DNA of 10,447 nt. It comes from Treponema sp. Lineage in GTDB: Bacteria > Spirochaetota > Spirochaetia > Treponematales > Treponemataceae. The stretch covers positions 1-10,447 of the forward strand of contig JAFYDO010000097.1 in assembly GCA_017544745.1 (NCBI GenBank). The letters are read 5' to 3'. The translations under genes were made by a program, and so were the position numbers. Within the stretch, counting starts at the first letter, position 1. The number at the start of each line of letters is the position of its first letter. Of this stretch, positions 6,570-10,447 are shown piece by piece. The notes below the pieces were generated by a model, which saw only the letters and a program-made list of their open reading frames with translations, did not search any database and was not told where the DNA came from.

Positions 6570-7922
6570 ATGGATACTATCACAGCGGATTCTTTACATG
6601 AAAACCTCACCTTTACCGGCGATCTGATGATTGACAGTACCTTTGTACTTTTACCTCAGACTGCACCTGTAACTAAAGAACTCATCAATGCTGTAAGAGA
6701 ATGGGAATTCACCACTTTCTATACAGAAGGAAATTTGAGTCTTGGCGGCGACATCGGTATTTCTATGAGTTCCGGTGATGACGAGCAGAAGGATGATAAA
6801 ACCGGAAAGATTGGTGATTCCCTCAAAAAAGCAATTGAACGCTCCAAGAACATTCAGCTTGATAATTCCGACCGCGCACGAATGGAAATGGTTCAGAAGG
6901 TTTATGATGAATACATGAACTATATCGAAAGCATTTTCACTCATTATGCAACCCACAAAGAAATTGACCAGGAAGACCTTTCAGAAACTGTAAAGGAACT
7001 GTGCGTATTCATAAAAGAAAACAAACGCTTTATTCTTCGTGTAAATGCTCTGGAGCATCAGTCACAGAAAAACTTCCTTGTTACTCACTCAATGCGAACA
7101 ACAGTTTTGGCAATTGCAGTTGCACTCCAGCTGCGCATGCCTCTTTCTAAAATGATTGACCTTGGTGTTACAAGTATTATTCACGAAATTGGTATGCTGC
7201 GTCTGCCACCACAGATTTACATGACAGACAAAAAGCTTACACCTGGTGAACGTTCACAGATTTTAAAGCATCCGGTTTTGGGTTATACAATCGTAAAGGA
7301 TTTGAGCTTCCCGCTTAATATTCAGCTTGGTGTTCTTGAACATCACGAAAAGGAAAACGGAACCGGTTATCCTCAGAAAAAAACCGGCGACAAGATTTCT
7401 ACCAACGCAAAGATTATTTCTGTTGCATGTTCATACGAAGCAATTTCTTCTCCTCGTTCGTTCCGTGGTGAACGCTCTACCTTCGAAGCAATTGTCGAAC
7501 TTTTGCAGAACCGCGACCGTTCTTACGACGACAGCATTATCCGCGGTTTGCTTTATACAGTATCACTCTTTCCTATTGGTTCTTATGTATATCTTTCTGA
7601 CCGAAAGATTGCTCAGGTTATTGATTCTAATCCTGATAATCCTAAGGCACCAGTTGTTCAGTATCTTACAGAAAAAGCACCTGATGGTTCTCTCAAGGTT
7701 GCACCAACTGGCGTAAACGGACTTAGCATTGTGCGCATCCTTTCTAAGAATGAGGAAAAAGATATTCTTGCACTTGTAAAGGATAAGTATAAGGATATTG
7801 AAGAAGCACAGGCTCAGGCAGCAGAACACCCTCAGCCGGAACATCCGACAATTACTGTTACAGACGCAAACCGTCCTAACATGACTGCTACCGAAGAAGT
7901 AGATATAAGTCAGTTTAGTTAA
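6570..7922 (+). CDS. Degenerate HD-GYP domain protein
   Basis: A 450-residue cytoplasmic protein with an HD-GYP-like domain at about 165-340; canonical members hydrolyse cyclic di-GMP. The N-terminal 60 residues hold a small unrecognised domain, placed where DUF3391 often sits in this family, then an acidic linker (64-80) and a helical region (about 85-165). Family landmarks are present but altered. The first His is His173. The HD pair reads His205-Glu206, and the usual HDIGK lysine is Met209. His234, His258-His259 and Glu260 are kept. GYP is kept at 266-268, but the loop reads NGTGYP instead of DGxGYP. The later metal-binding ADxYDA motif reads ACSYEA (286-291). So at least three metal-site or catalytic positions differ, and phosphodiesterase activity is doubtful. 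The tail from about 405 is Ala/Glu/Pro-rich and looks disordered. GGAG at 6560-6563 supports the start. No hydrophobic segment is visible. The gene probably shares a transcript with the ankyrin lipoprotein gene. Confidence 0.88.
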   Translation: MDTITADSLHENLTFTGDLMIDSTFVLLPQTAPVTKELINAVREWEFTTFYTEGNLSLGGDIGISMSSGDDEQKDDKTGKIGDSLKKAIERSKNIQLDNSDRARMEMVQKVYDEYMNYIESIFTHYATHKEIDQEDLSETVKELCVFIKENKRFILRVNALEHQSQKNFLVTHSMRTTVLAIAVALQLRMPLSKMIDLGVTSIIHEIGMLRLPPQIYMTDKKLTPGERSQILKHPVLGYTIVKDLSFPLNIQLGVLEHHEKENGTGYPQKKTGDKISTNAKIISVACSYEAISSPRSFRGERSTFEAIVELLQNRDRSYDDSIIRGLLYTVSLFPIGSYVYLSDRKIAQVIDSNPDNPKAPVVQYLTEKAPDGSLKVAPTGVNGLSIVRILSKNEEKDILALVKDKYKDIEEAQAQAAEHPQPEHPTITVTDANRPNMTATEEVDISQFS

Positions 7923-8676
7923 AGAAATTCCTTATTCTCTCTACATCCTCATGGAACTTTTCGTCAATTACCGGTGGATGTTCATTAAAGAAAAGAATTT
8001 GTGTCATCTGTTCAAGTGTGTGTGCACCCCAGATTGGGACAACACTTTCGTACTGGCTAAGAAAGCCGAATGCAAGCGGAATGTTATCTACAAGCCCGCC
8101 ACCAAGCGGCTGCATTGCAATAAAACCAACATCGTGTTCTTCGCAAAGCTTTACCAGCTCTACAGTGTTGTCTGCACTTACCATATTAAACGGAAACTGC
8201 AGTGTTTCGTAGCAGTCTGATTCAACTGCTTTTATTGCGGTTTCGAGATTTGTAGTTACAATTCCTATGTGATTGATTTTTTTATTCTTTTTAAGTTCTA
8301 CAAGTGTTTCGTAGATTTTGTCTGCCCCACCCGGAAGAGGAAGAAACTTATTTACTTCAAGCTGATACAAGTCTATTGTATCGCAGTGCAGAGTCATAAG
8401 ACTTTCTTCCAGGTCGGTATTAATTTCTGCAGAAGTTTTTGCAGCGGTGGTTGTTGCAAGAAATACGTTGCGCTTAATGTCAAACAGAGCCTCTCCGAGC
8501 AGTTTTTCGCTGGCCGGAGTCTGATGCGAAACATCAAAAAAATTAATTCCCGCATCGTAGGCGGTGCGCACAATCTTTGCAGCTTCTTCGTCTGATGAAG
8601 CATCTGCAAGGCGCATGGCACCAAAAGCAACGCGGGAGATTAATAGATCTGTCTTGCCTAAACGAACGTACTCCAT
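7915..8676 (-). CDS. Aldo/keto reductase-like protein lacking most catalytic residues
   Basis: A 253-residue member of the aldo/keto reductase superfamily, shorter than the usual 300 or more. The barrel is recognisable: the start MEYVRLGKTDLLISRVAFG, the INFFD strand at 44-48, SEKLLGEAL at 56-64, TIDLYQL at 100-106, AMQPLGGGL at 187-195 and the late GAHTLEQM motif (217-224) that normally helps hold the nicotinamide cofactor. Of the catalytic tetrad only Asp48 remains. By alignment, the Tyr position (five after the Asp) is Thr53, the Lys of ATK is Thr76 in LATTT, and the His of LYQLH is Glu107. Classic NAD(P)H carbonyl reduction is therefore unlikely; it may be a binding or regulatory protein. 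There is no ferredoxin-like Cys cluster. The ATG is 5 bp after the glyS stop and has no strong ribosome site, suggesting translational coupling. The 3' end overlaps the HD-GYP gene by 8 bp on the opposite strand. Confidence 0.85.
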   Translation of the reverse strand: MEYVRLGKTDLLISRVAFGAMRLADASSDEEAAKIVRTAYDAGINFFDVSHQTPASEKLLGEALFDIKRNVFLATTTAAKTSAEINTDLEESLMTLHCDTIDLYQLEVNKFLPLPGGADKIYETLVELKKNKKINHIGIVTTNLETAIKAVESDCYETLQFPFNMVSADNTVELVKLCEEHDVGFIAMQPLGGGLVDNIPLAFGFLSQYESVVPIWGAHTLEQMTQILFFNEHPPVIDEKFHEDVERIRNFFN

Positions 8677-8681
8677 AAAAA

Positions 8682-10166
8682 CTAGCGGAGAACTGCTTTA
8701 TAATTCTTGATTGCCTTCTGGATAAAGAATACGAGGTCGTCGAGGCTAACGCGTTCCTGTTCCATAGAGTCGCGGTAACGTACTGTTACTGTGTTGAACA
8801 GGTCGTTTGGAGTGCCGTCGTCTTTCTTTTCCTGAATTGTATCGTAGTCTACAGTTACACAGAATGGAGTACCAACTTCGTCCTGGCGGCGGTAGCGCTT
8901 ACCTACAGTTCCAGAAGTATCGTAGTCTGTTACAAAGTCTTCCTTAAGCATGTGCTGGATTTCCTTTGCTTTTTCTGCAAGACCGTCTTTCTTCATCAAA
9001 GGCAAAACTGCAACTGTGATAGGTGCAAGACGTGGGTCAAGGTGAAGAACTGTTCTGTAGTCTTCCGGCTCACCTGCCTTTGCAACGTTCTGCTCTTCGT
9101 ATGCTTCACAAAGGAACATAAGGAAGTTGCGGTTAAGACCGGCAGAAGTTTCGATTACGTATGGAACGTACTTCTTGTTTCCGTCTTCCTGGTCAATGTA
9201 AGACATATCCTTTTTAGAATAAATCTGATGCTGGCTAAGGTCAAAGTCTGTACGGCTGTGAATACCTTCGATTTCTTCAAATCCGATTGGGAAGTTGTAA
9301 GTAATATCGTAAGCATCCTTAGCATAGTGAGCAAGCTTGTCGTGGTGGTGCCACTTGAGCTGCTTTTCTGGAATACCGTACTTCAAATAGAACTGCCAGC
9401 GGTCTTTTCTCCAGCGGTCGAAGGTTTCATCTTCTGTACCAGGCTTACAGAAATATTCCATTTCCATCTGTTCAAATTCGCAGGTACGGAAAATAAAGTT
9501 TTTGAAAATAATTTCGTTACGGAAAGATTTACCAACCTGAGCAACACCAAAAGGAACCTTCATACGGTTAGACTGTACAATGTTCTTAAAGTCTGTAAAG
9601 ATACCCTGACATGTTTCCGGGCGGAGGTAAATCAAGTGGCTGTCATCTGCGATTGGTCCCTGATATGTTTTGAACATAAGGTTGAATTCGCGAACGGCAG
9701 TATATTTGCGGTTTTTAGATCCACAAGTAGGACAGTTGATGTTTGCATCGATGAAAGCTTTCATTTCATCGTGTGTCATTGTGTCTACAGGTTTTCCAGG
9801 ATTTACATCTGGGTTTGCTGCAACAAAGTCTTCGATTAATTTATCTGCGCGGTGGCGTGCATTACATTCAATACAGTCAACCATTGGGTCACTAAAGTGA
9901 TCAACGTGACCGGATGCCTTCCATGTTGTGTGATGCTGGAAGATTGCAGAATCAAGACCAACTACATCATCATGAAGTTGGGTCATGTAGTGCCACCATT
10001 CATTCTGAATATTTCTTTTAAACTCTACACCAAGCGGACCGTAGTCCCATGCACCTGCCTGGCCTCCATAAATTTCTGAAGCCTGATATACAAAGCCTCG
10101 TCTCTTACACAAGCTGATGATTTTGTCCAAGGTACATGCGTGTGTGTCTTTTTCGTTATTTGCCAT
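8682..10166 (-). CDS. glyQS: Glycyl-tRNA synthetase (homodimeric class II type)
   Basis: Charges tRNA-Gly with glycine in the cytoplasm. At 494 residues it is the single-chain dimeric form rather than the two-subunit GlyQ/GlyS type. Visible landmarks are the N-terminal YQASEIYGG and WDYGPLGVEFKRNI (27-53), two CxxC pairs at 98/101 and 145/148 that probably bind zinc, the glycine-pocket motif RPETCQGIF (182-190), class II motif 2 with SFRNEI (214-219) and FRTCEFEQMEMEYF (226-239), class II motif 3 ETSAGLNR with Arg346, and a C-terminal anticodon-binding domain from about 380. RPETC and GLNR vary slightly from the common RPETA and GLDR; the key Arg is kept. A strong ribosome site AAGGAG lies 7 bases before the ATG (10174-10179, minus strand). 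The 123-bp gap upstream shows no T-box or clear promoter, only a weak AGGAA/TTCCT hairpin near 10231-10247. The reductase-like gene follows after 5 bp. Confidence 0.96.
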   Translation of the reverse strand: MANNEKDTHACTLDKIISLCKRRGFVYQASEIYGGQAGAWDYGPLGVEFKRNIQNEWWHYMTQLHDDVVGLDSAIFQHHTTWKASGHVDHFSDPMVDCIECNARHRADKLIEDFVAANPDVNPGKPVDTMTHDEMKAFIDANINCPTCGSKNRKYTAVREFNLMFKTYQGPIADDSHLIYLRPETCQGIFTDFKNIVQSNRMKVPFGVAQVGKSFRNEIIFKNFIFRTCEFEQMEMEYFCKPGTEDETFDRWRKDRWQFYLKYGIPEKQLKWHHHDKLAHYAKDAYDITYNFPIGFEEIEGIHSRTDFDLSQHQIYSKKDMSYIDQEDGNKKYVPYVIETSAGLNRNFLMFLCEAYEEQNVAKAGEPEDYRTVLHLDPRLAPITVAVLPLMKKDGLAEKAKEIQHMLKEDFVTDYDTSGTVGKRYRRQDEVGTPFCVTVDYDTIQEKKDDGTPNDLFNTVTVRYRDSMEQERVSLDDLVFFIQKAIKNYKAVLR

Positions 10167-10289
10167 TTTTTATCTCCTTACGACTCTGGCGTGGGCCGTT
10201 TTGTGATTTTCCGCACAGTCGGTTCACAAGGAATGTGCCTTCCTGCACGTTTTTTGTTGTATTCGTTGAGATTAACATAAAAATGCTTC

Positions 10290-10447
10290 TTATACAATGA
10301 TATTCTTTTCTTCCGGGCACTTTTCAAAGAATTCTTTGATTGCCTCTCGAAGCTCGTCGTTACCTCTGGCAGCTGCATTTACAAACTGAGTCTGAGCGTA
10401 GTGGGCAAACTTAAAGTTCTGGCAAAAATAAGTAAAAAAGCGCTGCA
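10290..10447 (-). CDS. Unidentified gene, C-terminal 51 residues only
   Basis: The frame ending with TAA at 10290-10292 (minus strand) is open to the window edge. It encodes 51 residues, starting QRFFTYFCQNFKFAHYAQTQ and ending CPEEKNIIV. The composition looks like real protein: amphipathic helix pattern, an aromatic N-terminal part and a charged C-terminal helix (NDELREAIKEFFEK). I do not recognise the family. It lies upstream of glyQS in the same direction, 123 bp away, so it could share a transcript. An overlapping 66-codon frame at 10178-10378 in another register has a much less protein-like composition and is taken as a shadow. Confidence 0.55.
   Translation of the reverse strand, partial: QRFFTYFCQNFKFAHYAQTQFVNAAARGNDELREAIKEFFEKCPEEKNIIV

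Noticed and set aside
8952..9839. 295-codon open frame on the + strand, antisense to glyQS
   Set aside because: Long but entirely inside a clear glycyl-tRNA synthetase; its product is Val/Cys/Phe-rich and unlike any family.
10167..10289. Possible T-box or riboswitch leader for glyQS
   Set aside because: No T-box GGTGG motif, specifier structure or terminator/antiterminator pair could be found; only a 5-bp hairpin.
10178..10378. 66-codon minus-strand frame upstream of glyQS
   Set aside because: It runs to the glyQS ribosome site, is very Lys/Arg-rich, and overlaps a more protein-like frame ending at 10290.

Overview
The window looks like a chromosomal segment from a spirochaete, most likely a host-associated Treponema. 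This is inferred from the gene mix and from the spirochaete-style lipobox on the large ankyrin protein; no rRNA or other decisive marker is present. All genes look like ordinary chromosomal genes. No integrase, insertion sequence, CRISPR array, tRNA or rRNA was seen.

Layout from left to right: (1) the 3' part of a GGDEF diguanylate cyclase (+), cut by the window edge; (2) the ATP-dependent protease Lon (-), convergent with the cyclase and overlapping it by 4 bp; (3) a divergent intergenic region with a near-perfect PerR box; (4) a PerR-type Fur-family regulator (+); (5) a hairpin-forming repeat; (6) a 927-residue lipoprotein built almost wholly of about 26 ankyrin repeats (+); (7) a protein with a degenerate HD-GYP domain (+), 39 bp downstream and probably co-transcribed; (8) an aldo/keto-reductase-like protein (-), convergent with and overlapping the HD-GYP gene, lacking three of four catalytic residues; (9) glycyl-tRNA synthetase (-), 5 bp upstream of the reductase-like gene; (10) the 3' end of an unidentified gene (-), running off the right edge.

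Two themes stand out. The first is cyclic-di-GMP-type signalling: a GGDEF protein with an intact product-inhibition site, and an HD-GYP protein whose metal-site motifs are altered, paired with an envelope ankyrin lipoprotein. The second is stress response: a PerR-type sensor and Lon share one divergent control region, with the operator placed to act on perR itself and possibly on lon.

The most unusual small-scale feature is a REP-like palindromic repeat present in two copies (20 of 22 core bases identical, with the same 2-nt bulge). One copy is intergenic. The other lies in frame inside lon, where it encodes the residues SLSLSKGP at the junction between the ATPase and protease regions.
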